DNA of 39,285 nt, from contig JAAZJD010000015.1 in the NCBI GenBank assembly GCA_012800525.1, positions 1-39,285 of the forward strand. Reading direction: 5' to 3'. This stretch comes from Clostridiales bacterium. GTDB lineage: Bacteria; Bacillota; Clostridia; Christensenellales; DTU072. Shown in pieces: positions 17,428 through 25,710 of this stretch. Below the pieces are notes generated by a model that was not told the DNA's origin, did no database searches, and worked only from the letters and a program-made list of their open reading frames with translations. A program made the translations under genes and the position numbers. The first letter of the stretch is position 1, and every line of letters begins with the position of its first letter.

Positions 17428-18048
17428 ATGGAAATAAAATCTGAACAAATTAAAAATATAGAAACGCAAAATGGAGTTTCGCGGTTTAAAAAGCGAGTGT
17501 CAACTAGAAAGATAGTTTATTCAGCTCTATTTACAGCTTTAATTGTAATTGGTAGTTATATAACCATTGACATACAGCCTGTGCCTTTTACAATGCAAGT
17601 GCCTTTTGTGTTATTAACTTCTTTGTTGCTTGGTCCAGTATGGGGAACAGTAAGCATCTTTGCTTATATCATGTTAGGTTTACTTGGAGTCCCCGTTTTT
17701 TCTAGCAAAGGAACAGCTGGAATAGCTTATATATTTAAACCTTCTTTTGGGTATTTAATAGGTTTTTTATTTGCAAGTGTTGTTATTGGAGTAATAAGTA
17801 ATTTTAAAAATAATGATGAGTTTACATCTTATCAAAAAATGCTTTTTGCAAACTTGATAGGTATATGTATCATTTATGCGATAGGGATGGGTTATATGTA
17901 TCTAATTATGAAGTTATACCTTAAATTTGAGATTACAGCAAAAAAGATATTTATTTTTGGTTTTTTAATTTTTTTACCAAAAGAACTTATATTTATATTT
18001 TTAACAGCATTTTTAGCTTCAAAGCTGAAACCTTATATTAAAATTTAA
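17428..18048 (+). CDS. bioY: Biotin transporter BioY (ECF S-component)
   Basis: Integral membrane protein of 206 residues with about six hydrophobic segments. It shows BioY signatures: DIQPVPFTMQVPFVLLTSLLLGP near residues 48-70, GLLGVPVFSS near 90, and FGYLIGF near 109. It binds biotin and works with a shared ECF energising module, which is not encoded in this window. The N-terminus has about 25 extra polar residues before the first helix. AGGT precedes the ATG. Its TAA stop shares bases with the stop of the convergent PII-like gene. Repression by BirA is expected from the operator upstream of birA. Confidence 0.95.
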   Translation: MEIKSEQIKNIETQNGVSRFKKRVSTRKIVYSALFTALIVIGSYITIDIQPVPFTMQVPFVLLTSLLLGPVWGTVSIFAYIMLGLLGVPVFSSKGTAGIAYIFKPSFGYLIGFLFASVVIGVISNFKNNDEFTSYQKMLFANLIGICIIYAIGMGYMYLIMKLYLKFEITAKKIFIFGFLIFLPKELIFIFLTAFLASKLKPYIKI

Positions 18049-18383
18049 TTATTTTCTTCTTCAAATTTTTTCAAATTAAAGCTACCGATAACATCTTCAA
18101 CAGGCAAAGCAAATAACAAACCTTGACCTTCTTTATCTAAACCAACAGCTTTATATATTGCTTTCATTATTTCACTTCTAGTGTCTTTTGGTGTTAGGAT
18201 TATTAAAATTTCTTTTTCAGGCTCAATAGCTGCACCTAAAAATGTTTCAATATAAAAATTTCCTGTCCCTCTTGCAGCTAAAACAGTCCCGCCTCTTGCA
18301 CCAGCTTCTCTTGCTGCTTCCATAGCAGTTTCAACATATCCACGTTGTATAATTGTAAAAAGTAATGAGTATCTATTTTCCAT
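18045..18383 (-). CDS. PII-like signalling protein A
   Basis: This 112-residue protein resembles the GlnB/PII fold: an N-terminal strand (SLLFTIIQRGYVETAMEAAREAG), a Gly-rich T-loop-type region (GARGGTVLAARGTGN), and a C-terminal GQGLLFALPVEDVIG that matches the conserved G.G..F..PVe of PII. The classic uridylylated-tyrosine T-loop of GlnB is not evident, so this is not an ordinary GlnB. It lies at the 3' end of a minus-strand cluster with a second PII-like gene (18-base gap) and a DUF1538 membrane protein. PII proteins often gate membrane transporters by binding nucleotides and plugging the cytoplasmic side, and that role is inferred here. AGAGGT precedes the ATG. Confidence 0.8.
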   Translation of the reverse strand: MENRYSLLFTIIQRGYVETAMEAAREAGARGGTVLAARGTGNFYIETFLGAAIEPEKEILIILTPKDTRSEIMKAIYKAVGLDKEGQGLLFALPVEDVIGSFNLKKFEEENN

Positions 18384-18401
18384 AATGTTTACCTCTTTAA
18401 T

Positions 18402-18752
18402 TTAATCTTCAATAATTTTGCTTCTTAAATGTTTTATTATATCCATGTGAGCAATACTAACAATAGGGATAGTAAACGCAAGTCCCGCACCGTGTTTTGA
18501 AGTAAAATTAAATTCTTCATCTAACAATTTAAAAAGCTCTGAAACTCTGCTTTCTTCAACCACAAGAAAAAATATTGATTTTTCAGGCTCAGAAAATCCC
18601 CATAAGCTTGCAGCTTCTGATGGCGCCGTACCTTTGCCTAAAGAACCAAAATGACAGTTGAAATCATTGGAATTTAGGCATTTCGACAGTTTATTACGTT
18701 TAGTATCTTCAATGATGATAAATGCTATTTTATATTTTTCTAAATCTTGCAA
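18402..18752 (-). CDS. PII-like signalling protein B (divergent)
   Basis: This 116-residue protein has a PII-like plan but is clearly different from its neighbour: KIAFIIIEDTKRNKLSKCL as first strand and helix, a GSLGKGTAPSEAASLWGFSEPEKSIFFLVV centre, and a C-terminal GAGLAFTIPIVSIAH in the place of the PII G.G..F.iPV motif. The start is TTG, supported by GGAG 7 bases upstream. It sits between the DUF1538 gene (56 bases before it) and PII-like A (18 bases after it). A hetero-oligomer with protein A acting on the DUF1538 protein is possible, as inference. The assignment rests on weak motif similarity and context. Confidence 0.68.
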   Translation of the reverse strand: MQDLEKYKIAFIIIEDTKRNKLSKCLNSNDFNCHFGSLGKGTAPSEAASLWGFSEPEKSIFFLVVEESRVSELFKLLDEEFNFTSKHGAGLAFTIPIVSIAHMDIIKHLRSKIIED

Positions 18753-18808
18753 TGTTTTTCTCCTATATATTTACTATAAATAATTTATGTTTAATTCGCA
18801 ACATGGAA

Positions 18809-20431
18809 TTAATCAAAGTCAATTGGTTCATCGCTAATTTCTTCTGCAAAATCAGCAACGATAGGCTTTTCTATTTTGCTAGATTCAATCAATTCAGCTT
18901 CAACTTGGGGATGAGTAGTGAGAGCTGCAATTTCTGTTGTAGGTACAAGTTTTTTCCTTTGAATAGCCTCTGTTTTAATTTTATAAACAAGTCCTGTTAA
19001 TTGTAGTATTAAAATTGGTGTCATTGATATATAAGCAACAAGACCAAAAGCATCAAGCAAAGGATTCCCGCCAACCGAAACACTAGCACCAAGTGTAAAT
19101 GGAAGGGCAAAGGTTGCTGCCATTGCACCAGAAGCGGCGCTTCCGCTATCAAAAGCAATCGCTGTGAATATTGGCTTTACCACAAACATAAGTGCAAGGC
19201 TGACAATATATGTTGGGAGTAAAAACCACCAGATTTTTAATCCAGTTAAAACTCTAATCATAGCAAGTCCAACAGCAATACCAATTCCTGTGCAAAGAGC
19301 AATTAACATAAATCTTTTGGAAATAGAACCACCTGTAAGCTCATCCACTTGTTTAGCTAAAATATGTATTGAGGGTTCAGCTAGAGCTATCATAGCGCCT
19401 ATTGCAAGCCCTAAAGGAATAAGTACCCATTTAAAAGACTTAGAAGCAATTACAAATCCTAATTTCTGTCCTACTGGTGAAAAGCAAGAATTTGCAGCTG
19501 CTAAGAAAATTGATAACCCAAAAAAGGTATAAATAACACCAATTAATATTTTTAAAATAATTTGTTTAGGAAGTTTTAATGTTGTAAATTGGAAAATTAA
19601 GAAGATTATTACAGTTGGTGCTAGAGCAATTCCAACTAGTTTAAACTCAGCAGGGAGTGCTTGACCAAATGTTTTTAGTACATCAGAAAAGTTTTCAACA
19701 TCAATGTGTTCAAGGGGCTTTGGTGAAGCGTTTGGGCGTAGTATTAATGCCATTAACAAAACTGCCAATATTGGTCCTGCTGTAGCAAGGCCTAAAACTC
19801 CAAAACTATTTTGAGATTGATTTTTCCCACCTTTTGCATTTGCAAAACCTATTCCAAAAGCAAGCAAGAATGGTACAGACATAGGGCCTGTAGCAATTCC
19901 TCCACTATCAAAAGCAGTTGAAACGAAGTTGGGTGCATAGATTTCTGCAAGTATTGCTAGAGTGAAAATAATGCAGTAAATAACTAATATGATAATTCTT
20001 AAGGGCCAACTATAATTTGCTCTTAATGTTGAGATAAGGAGCATTATTGCAACAGCGACAGAAACAACAATAATAATTGTCATGTTTTTTTGCCCAGGTG
20101 TAGTTTGAAATAGCTCACCTAAAATTTGTATATCTGGCTCAGAGAAGGCTACAAAAAAGCCTAGTATTAAGGGAATAATGAATATTAAAATTTTTTTATT
20201 ACCTGCAATATTAGCTCCTATTTCTCTTCCAATTTCCATAATTGCCATGTCGGCCCCAAGGGTAAAAAAGGCCATCCCCAAAGTTAGCATAATTGCACCA
20301 AATGCAAACAACCCAAGTTGCATATTTCTTAATTCTGGAAGTCCCAAACCGACAAAAATTACAAGTAGAGTAATAGGGAGAACAGCTATAGCAGATTCTA
20401 GTAATTTTTTAGACAAGTTTTTAAGTATCAT
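18809..20431 (-). CDS. DUF1538 multi-pass membrane protein with internal duplication
   Basis: The 540-residue, highly hydrophobic protein matches DUF1538. It has two related halves. Each contains an EPDI/EPSIHIL segment (SEPDIQILGE near residue 98; AEPSIHILAK near 358) and an FDSG-G/A-rich re-entrant-like segment (FDSGGIATGPMSVPFLLAFG near 175; FDSGSAASGAMAATFALPFT near 430). Such a duplicated plan with conserved charged residues in membrane helices is typical of secondary transporters. The substrate is unknown. Its hydrophilic C-terminal tail is acidic (EEISDEPIDFD). Two PII-like genes follow directly, suggesting nucleotide-sensing control of transport. GGAG lies 12-13 bases before the ATG, a long spacing. 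It follows the P-type ATPase gene by 79 bases without a clear terminator. Confidence 0.85.
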   Translation of the reverse strand: MILKNLSKKLLESAIAVLPITLLVIFVGLGLPELRNMQLGLFAFGAIMLTLGMAFFTLGADMAIMEIGREIGANIAGNKKILIFIIPLILGFFVAFSEPDIQILGELFQTTPGQKNMTIIIVVSVAVAIMLLISTLRANYSWPLRIIILVIYCIIFTLAILAEIYAPNFVSTAFDSGGIATGPMSVPFLLAFGIGFANAKGGKNQSQNSFGVLGLATAGPILAVLLMALILRPNASPKPLEHIDVENFSDVLKTFGQALPAEFKLVGIALAPTVIIFLIFQFTTLKLPKQIILKILIGVIYTFFGLSIFLAAANSCFSPVGQKLGFVIASKSFKWVLIPLGLAIGAMIALAEPSIHILAKQVDELTGGSISKRFMLIALCTGIGIAVGLAMIRVLTGLKIWWFLLPTYIVSLALMFVVKPIFTAIAFDSGSAASGAMAATFALPFTLGASVSVGGNPLLDAFGLVAYISMTPILILQLTGLVYKIKTEAIQRKKLVPTTEIAALTTHPQVEAELIESSKIEKPIVADFAEEISDEPIDFD

Positions 20432-20510
20432 TTATAAGTTATTCTCCTTTAACATTTGTTTAGCCAAAGTCGTTATCTTAATTTATCATTTATTTCCATA
20501 AAGAATCAAA

Positions 20511-22949
20511 TTAAATATGCGACTTTCTCTTTTTTTGTATTTTATTTTTTGTCGAATTATATTTTGCAGATATTTTTCTCAAAGCTCTATCTAATCCACT
20601 TTTCCTGCTTGCTTTTTCTGTAATCACAGTTAACAATATAAATATTGGTGCAATCGCAAGACCAATTGGAGCAATTAAAGCTGCAGCATTTAATGGCAAA
20701 GTTGTAAGTTTAAATATATTTTGTGTAATTGGTATAAAAAATGCAATCACAAAAGCTATTAACATGGTAGTAAATAATACAATTCGCATACCATTTAACG
20801 GTAGTGAAGTTTTAAATAATACCATAAAAAATACAAGCCCCATCAATATTACTGTAATGGTTTTAAATTCAGACACTGTAAAAGCAGATTCTACCATTGG
20901 CGAAAATCTTCTTAGCATAGTCATTGTAAAAATAACAGCAAAAACGCAAAGAGCTCCAGGTAGGGCATTAAATACAATTTTATCTAAAAAAGTACCCGTT
21001 ATTCGTTCTTCATTTTTTTCAAGAGCTAAAAAGAATGAAGGTATGCCAACTGTTAGTGAGCTAATAAAAGTGATGTTGATAAGAGAATATGGTAGGTCCT
21101 GATTAACAAATAAAAACAAAAATGCCACAAGTAAACTGTAAATTGTTTTTACAATATATAGTGATGCTGATCTTTCAAGATTATTTACTGATCTTCTTCC
21201 TTCAGCAACAATATATGGTAAACTTGCAAAGTTATTGTCTAATAAAACTATTTGAGAAATGTTTTTTGCCGCATCACTACCTGCAACCATGGCAATAGAA
21301 CAATCGCTTTCCCTTAAAGCTAGCACATCATTTACACCATCTCCTGTCATAGCGACCGTATGTCCTTTTGTTTTTAGTGCTTTTACTAATGTTTGTTTTT
21401 GATCAGGATTTACTCGTCCGAAAACAGTATATTCATCTACTATTTTAGGTAAATCTGAATTTTGGACAGTTGATACATCTATATATTTTTCATAATGATC
21501 AACTCCAGCTTTTCTTGCAACATTTGAAACAGTGATTGGGTTATCTCCAGATATTATTTTTATATCTACTCCTTGATTTTTAAAGAAATTTAGAGTTGCT
21601 TTTGCTTCTTTTCTAATTTTATCTGTAATAAAAACTAAGCCAACTAATTCCATATCATCATTGAGTTTTTGATCAACTAAATGTTTGCTAGATTTTGCAA
21701 CAACTAAAACTCTATTTCCAAGTGCTGATTGCTGATCAATTATTTCTTGTATCTCAGGGGAAATTTCTTTTAAAACAAATTCTGCCGCACCCATCGCATA
21801 GCCTCTTTTCCCTATGTTAGCACCACTCCATTTTCTAGAAGATGAAAAAGCAATAAAAGAACTTGCAGTTTTGGTTTGTGGAGTATCAACAACAAATTCA
21901 CTTATGGCGATAGATGTTGGATTTTTGTCATTTATAGCGGCATCTATATTTTTCAATAATTGTCTAAGTTTTAATTCAGTTTGATTAATCGGCATTATAG
22001 ATTCAACTATCATCACACCTTCTGTTATAGTTCCTGTTTTATCAAGGCAAAGGACATCAACTCTTGCTAGAGTTTCTGTTACATATAAATCTTGTGCTAG
22101 GGCATTATGAGAAGAAATTCTAATAACAGATATGGCAAATACAGCGGTTGTCAAAGCCACAAGACCAGATGGAATTAGTGAAACCATCATTGTTACTGTG
22201 TCTAGTAATGCGGTTTTCATTTCAGTGTTTCTTGCTATAATTTTAATCACCAATAGTGCGATGCCTAGGGGTATTAATATAAAAGTAATTGTTTTGATTA
22301 ATGTATTGAGTGAAAACATAATTTCACTGTTGGGTTTTTTTAAGTACTTTGCACCAGTTTGTATTTTTGTTGCATAGTTATCCTTGCCTACATGGGTAAC
22401 CTTAGTTGTTGCTTTTCCCGATACAACAAAGCTTCCAGATAAAATAGTGTCACCTGGATTTTTAGGTATTGGATCTGGTTCTCCAGTTAACAAAGATTCA
22501 TTTACTTCTATGAAACCTGCAATGATTTTAGAGTCAGAGGAAACTTGATTTCCAGTTTTTAATAGTATTATGTCATCTTGTACAATTTCAGAAACTTCGA
22601 TAGTTGTCTCAACTCCATTTCGTCTAGCTAAAGCTTTTGGTTGAGATAGCAAAGTAAGCTTATCAATTGTTTTTTTTGCTTTGAGTTCTTGCCAAAGACC
22701 AGTTGCAGAATTAACAATAACTAAAACCATGAAACCTAGTTCTTGCCAGCCTAAATTGAATACAACAACAACAATAGCAAATGCTAAAAAGAGCATATTA
22801 AAAAAGGTTAAAGTATGTTCTCTTAAAATTTGTAAGACAGGTTTAGTTTTGACATTTTGATCACCATTGACCCTGCCATCTGCTACTCTTTCAGCAACGT
22901 CCACATCTGTAAGCCCAAACACATTGTCAACAGTTTCTAAATTCTCCAC
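20511..22949 (-). CDS. P-type cation-transporting ATPase (CtpE-like)
   Basis: Full-length P-type ATPase of about 812 residues. It has the actuator loop LLTGEPDP near 153, the phosphorylation motif CLDKTGTITEG near 302, a nucleotide-binding domain, and the hinge MTGDGVNDVLALRESDCSIAM near 535. Transmembrane pairs flank these, and a six-helix C-terminal half includes LTVGIPSFFLALE. The overall pattern resembles CtpE-like calcium or divalent-cation ATPases. In helix M4 the usual PEGL is replaced by PSGL, so ion choice is uncertain. The ORF track begins at TTG 22967, but GAGG lies 6 bases before an in-frame GTG at 22949, which I prefer. It is probably the first gene of the minus-strand cluster with DUF1538 and the PII-like pair. 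A basic tail (KNKIQKKRKSH) ends the protein. Confidence 0.9.
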   Translation of the reverse strand: MENLETVDNVFGLTDVDVAERVADGRVNGDQNVKTKPVLQILREHTLTFFNMLFLAFAIVVVVFNLGWQELGFMVLVIVNSATGLWQELKAKKTIDKLTLLSQPKALARRNGVETTIEVSEIVQDDIILLKTGNQVSSDSKIIAGFIEVNESLLTGEPDPIPKNPGDTILSGSFVVSGKATTKVTHVGKDNYATKIQTGAKYLKKPNSEIMFSLNTLIKTITFILIPLGIALLVIKIIARNTEMKTALLDTVTMMVSLIPSGLVALTTAVFAISVIRISSHNALAQDLYVTETLARVDVLCLDKTGTITEGVMIVESIMPINQTELKLRQLLKNIDAAINDKNPTSIAISEFVVDTPQTKTASSFIAFSSSRKWSGANIGKRGYAMGAAEFVLKEISPEIQEIIDQQSALGNRVLVVAKSSKHLVDQKLNDDMELVGLVFITDKIRKEAKATLNFFKNQGVDIKIISGDNPITVSNVARKAGVDHYEKYIDVSTVQNSDLPKIVDEYTVFGRVNPDQKQTLVKALKTKGHTVAMTGDGVNDVLALRESDCSIAMVAGSDAAKNISQIVLLDNNFASLPYIVAEGRRSVNNLERSASLYIVKTIYSLLVAFLFLFVNQDLPYSLINITFISSLTVGIPSFFLALEKNEERITGTFLDKIVFNALPGALCVFAVIFTMTMLRRFSPMVESAFTVSEFKTITVILMGLVFFMVLFKTSLPLNGMRIVLFTTMLIAFVIAFFIPITQNIFKLTTLPLNAAALIAPIGLAIAPIFILLTVITEKASRKSGLDRALRKISAKYNSTKNKIQKKRKSHI

Positions 22950-23087
22950 CAAATACCTCAATTCCAATGTCTTTATTATATATCATATATTACTAGGGGT
23001 GCAAACAGTAATATAAAATTTTATAGCGATGTTCTTAAATTTAAAGTTTAAACAACAATTTATTATACGAATATTTTGCATTTATTA

Positions 23088-23119
23088 AATAAAAACTCGT
23101 GGCAATTAAGCCACAAGTT
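23088..23119 (-). terminator. Intrinsic terminator after nanA
   Basis: On the minus strand AACTTGTGGC-ttaatt-GCCACGAGTT (one G-T mismatch) is followed by TTT and an A/T-rich tail. Confidence 0.75.
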
Positions 23120-23149
23120 TATTTTTGTATATGAGAAAAGGCTATACGT

Positions 23150-24025
23150 TTATGACAATTTTTCTTTGTAAAGTTTATCCAATATTTTTTTCTTGTCTAA
23201 AGAGAGTTTTGCAAAAGGTTTTTTGCAGTCTCCCATATCAAAGCCAGCTTTGGAAACAAGATATTTTTCTGATGGCAAAACTCCACATTCAATCAATGTA
23301 GTTATTATATCGCAAATTTCATCTTGTATAGATTTAGCTTTTTTCATATTTCCTTCATTAAATGCAGTATATAAATCAATGTATTTTTGGGGCATTATAT
23401 TATAAGTACTTCCAATTCCACCAGTAGCTCCCATTGAAAGTCCTGCAAGCATAACTTCATCATAACCATTAAATAATGCAACATCACCAAGAGCTTTAAA
23501 TTGGTTTAAAGCAAAAAGATTTTGTGAAGTATGTTTTATTCCTATAATATGTTCATTTTCAAAAAGTTTTTTAAATGTTTGAAGGGTTAGAGGGGAATTG
23601 CCGCTTGGCGAAAAATTGTATATAACCATATCATGTTTCACTGAGTTTACTATATCAAGATAATACTGTATTATTTCATCTTGTGAAAGTCCGTAATAGA
23701 AAGGCACAACAGCAGAAATCGCATCATAGCCTAGTTCTTTAGCATATAAACCCATATCTATTGCAGATTTTGTAGAAAGAGAACCTACATGTACAATAAG
23801 TTTAATATCTTTTGTTGTATATTTTTTTACTAGTTTAAAAAGCTCTTTACGCTCATTATCTTGCATCATTAATGCTTCACCAGTAGACCCTCCAACATAG
23901 AAACCTTGGATGTCAAATTTTAGTAAATAGTTAACATATTGCTCTAGTGCTTTTGCATTAATTTTTTCGTTTTTATCAAAAGGAGTCATTAATGCCACAT
24001 ATATTCCATTGTATTTATTTTTCAT
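23150..24025 (-). CDS. nanA: N-acetylneuraminate lyase (DapA superfamily)
   Basis: A Schiff-base aldolase that splits sialic acid into N-acetylmannosamine and pyruvate. The TIM-barrel motifs are FYVGGSTGEA near residues 44-53 (carboxylate-binding GSTGE, with the YVGGSTGEA form seen in NanA rather than DapA), IYNFSPSG with the catalytic Tyr near 132, and GIKHTS with the Schiff-base Lys near 160. The 291-residue length is normal. ATG 24025 is preferred over 24037 because GAGG lies 6 bases before it. A sialidase is divergently transcribed from the same intergenic region, supporting a sialic-acid role. The later catabolic genes nanE, nanK, nagA and nagB are not in the window. Another DapA-family substrate cannot be fully excluded. 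Confidence 0.88.
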   Translation of the reverse strand: MKNKYNGIYVALMTPFDKNEKINAKALEQYVNYLLKFDIQGFYVGGSTGEALMMQDNERKELFKLVKKYTTKDIKLIVHVGSLSTKSAIDMGLYAKELGYDAISAVVPFYYGLSQDEIIQYYLDIVNSVKHDMVIYNFSPSGNSPLTLQTFKKLFENEHIIGIKHTSQNLFALNQFKALGDVALFNGYDEVMLAGLSMGATGGIGSTYNIMPQKYIDLYTAFNEGNMKKAKSIQDEICDIITTLIECGVLPSEKYLVSKAGFDMGDCKKPFAKLSLDKKKILDKLYKEKLS

Positions 24026-24054
24026 ATTTTGCCTCATCTTTTATTATTTGCCTA

Positions 24055-24066
24055 TATGTTAACATA
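24055..24066. promoter_or_regulatory. Palindrome in nanA-sialidase divergent region
   Basis: TATGTTAACATA is a perfect 12-bp palindrome about 30 bases before the nanA start. It is a candidate operator for a sugar-responsive regulator. The 310-base divergent region otherwise holds the sialidase promoter and one small hairpin (24114-24139). Confidence 0.35.
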
Positions 24067-24113
24067 CATTAAAAAAAAGAACACAATTTACATATCATAA
24101 TTTTTAATAAAAC

Positions 24114-24139
24114 GATGCAATTTTTGCAAGCATCTTTTT
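24114..24139 (+). terminator. Orphan hairpin with U-tail in nanA-sialidase intergenic region
   Basis: GATGC / GCATC around an 11-nt loop, followed by TTTTTA. It resembles a weak intrinsic terminator on the plus strand, although no gene lies directly upstream on that strand. It could end an unannotated short transcript or be incidental. Confidence 0.3.
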
Positions 24140-24239
24140 ATTGTTATTTTTTTTTTTTACTTTATAAATTGAACTTTCGCCATTTAAAAAATTATAAGCT
24201 ATACATGTCGGATGCCTAGATCGTAATTATATATATCAT

Positions 24240-24268
24240 TTGACAAAATCATGTTAGGTGTTTATATT
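24240..24268 (+). promoter_or_regulatory. Sialidase promoter
   Basis: Perfect TTGACA, 17 bp, then TATATT (one mismatch). It predicts a leader of about 70 nt and places the in-frame GTG at 24294 inside the leader, well before the SD-supported ATG. Confidence 0.7.
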
Positions 24269-24347
24269 TTAGATAAGATTTTGAGATTAAATAGTGTTTG
24301 TTAAAGTGGTTTTTAATAAATATATGGCACTAGTTTATGGAGAATAT

Positions 24348-25682
24348 ATGTTTTATTCACAAAAAGTTTTTGGAAAAGGCATGGGTAATGCAGATAACTA
24401 TAGAATTCCTGCATTAGTTGTAACAAATAAAAACACGGTTATAGCATGTGCTGATGAAAGGTTTTTTACTGCAACAGATAATCCAAATAAAATCGACAAG
24501 GTAGTAAGAAGAAGTTTTGATGATGGTAAAACTTGGGGGAGATTAAGAACTGCTGTTGCTTCTATAGGGATTTCAGAGAAAAAATCTGTTGCTGCAATAG
24601 ATCCTGCTCTTTTACATGATGCAGTGACTAATACTACGTTTATGCTATATTGTAAAACGCCAGCTGGAATAGGCTTACTTAACAGCAAAGCTTCCGTTGG
24701 AATGGAAGATGGTGGATATATTGTTAGAAAAGATTATAAAAAGTTTATTTTGAAAAATGGCAGGCTATATAAAAATGGTAAAGCTACAGATGTCGAAGTT
24801 GACGAACAAGGTTTTATTGAAAATGATGGGAACATTTATTTAGGTACTAGCAGTTATCGCATAGAGCAAACATCATATTTGATGATTTGTAGTAGTGATG
24901 ACGAAGGTGAGAATTGGACAACACCTATTTGTTTGAATGAGTCTATAAAGAAAAAGCATTGGAGATTTATAGGACCTGGACCAGGTTGTGGCATTCAAAT
25001 CAAGGAAGGTAAGTACAAAGGTAGACTTGTGTTTCCAGTATACTATTCGTGGTTTGCAGGAGATGTAAAAATTGAATGTGCTGTCATATATAGTGATGAT
25101 CATGGTAAAACTTGGAATATAGGAACTAGTCCTTATGTGCCAGGCAAATGGCCAAAAGTTAATGCAAAGCTTATGTCTCCGTCTGCAAGATTAACTGAGT
25201 CTCAAATTGTTGAGCTTGAAGATGGCGTTTTAAAGATTTTCATGAGAAATCATAATCCTAAAAGAAGAATTGCAACAGCATTAAGTTATGATGGTGGTGA
25301 AACTTGGGTAGATTCAAAATATAATGCAACCTTAGTACAACCTGTATCTCAATTTGCAGCAATATCATTTGATTATGAAGGTAAAAGATTAGTTGTAACT
25401 TGTAATCCTGCAAATGAAAAAACAAGAATAAATGGAACCATAAGGATTAGCGAAGATGGTGGCGAAACTTTTCCATATTCACGTCAATTAACACCAGATG
25501 AAAAAACTATGACCGGATATTTTGGTTATAGCTCACTAGCTTTTTTGCCAGATAAGACTGTTGGTTTGCTTTTTGAACCAGATGAAACTTTTGAGGCGAT
25601 TGAGTTCGCTAAATTTTCAATAGACTGGATAAAAGGTAAAACAGATGAGCAGTTTGAAGGCTTTGATTTATTGGAAGACTAA
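24348..25682 (+). CDS. Exo-alpha-sialidase (GH33), no signal peptide
   Basis: Releases terminal sialic acid from glycans. The RIP motif YRIPALVV near residues 17-24 carries the first triad arginine, and ACADERF follows with the acid/base Asp region. Five Asp-boxes are visible: SFDDGKTW near 56, SDDEGENW 183, SDDHGKTW 249, SYDGGETW 313 and SEDGGETF 368. GPGPGCGIQIKEGKYKGRLVFPVYY matches NanI-type bacterial sialidases, as does the inserted strand-rich segment at about 110-175. The ORF track starts at GTG 24294, but GGAG sits 5 bases before ATG 24348, giving a 444-residue protein that begins directly at the catalytic domain. No signal peptide or anchor is seen, so it may act on imported oligosaccharides. 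It is divergent from nanA. Confidence 0.92.
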   Translation: MFYSQKVFGKGMGNADNYRIPALVVTNKNTVIACADERFFTATDNPNKIDKVVRRSFDDGKTWGRLRTAVASIGISEKKSVAAIDPALLHDAVTNTTFMLYCKTPAGIGLLNSKASVGMEDGGYIVRKDYKKFILKNGRLYKNGKATDVEVDEQGFIENDGNIYLGTSSYRIEQTSYLMICSSDDEGENWTTPICLNESIKKKHWRFIGPGPGCGIQIKEGKYKGRLVFPVYYSWFAGDVKIECAVIYSDDHGKTWNIGTSPYVPGKWPKVNAKLMSPSARLTESQIVELEDGVLKIFMRNHNPKRRIATALSYDGGETWVDSKYNATLVQPVSQFAAISFDYEGKRLVVTCNPANEKTRINGTIRISEDGGETFPYSRQLTPDEKTMTGYFGYSSLAFLPDKTVGLLFEPDETFEAIEFAKFSIDWIKGKTDEQFEGFDLLED

Positions 25683-25683
25683 A

Positions 25684-25710
25684 AAGAAAGAGCGCTAGTT
25701 GCTCTTTTTT
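25684..25710 (+). terminator. Intrinsic terminator after sialidase
   Basis: AAAGAGC-gctagtt-GCTCTTT followed by TTT, starting a few bases after the stop codon. Confidence 0.85.

Noticed and set aside
18722-19000. 92-residue plus-strand ORF over the PII-DUF1538 junction
   Set aside because: Antisense to the end of the DUF1538 gene, with composition of a shadow frame and no ribosome site.
24200-24225. Higher-GC patch (GTCGGATGCCTAGATCG) before the sialidase promoter
   Set aside because: Too short and without symmetry; no feature could be supported.
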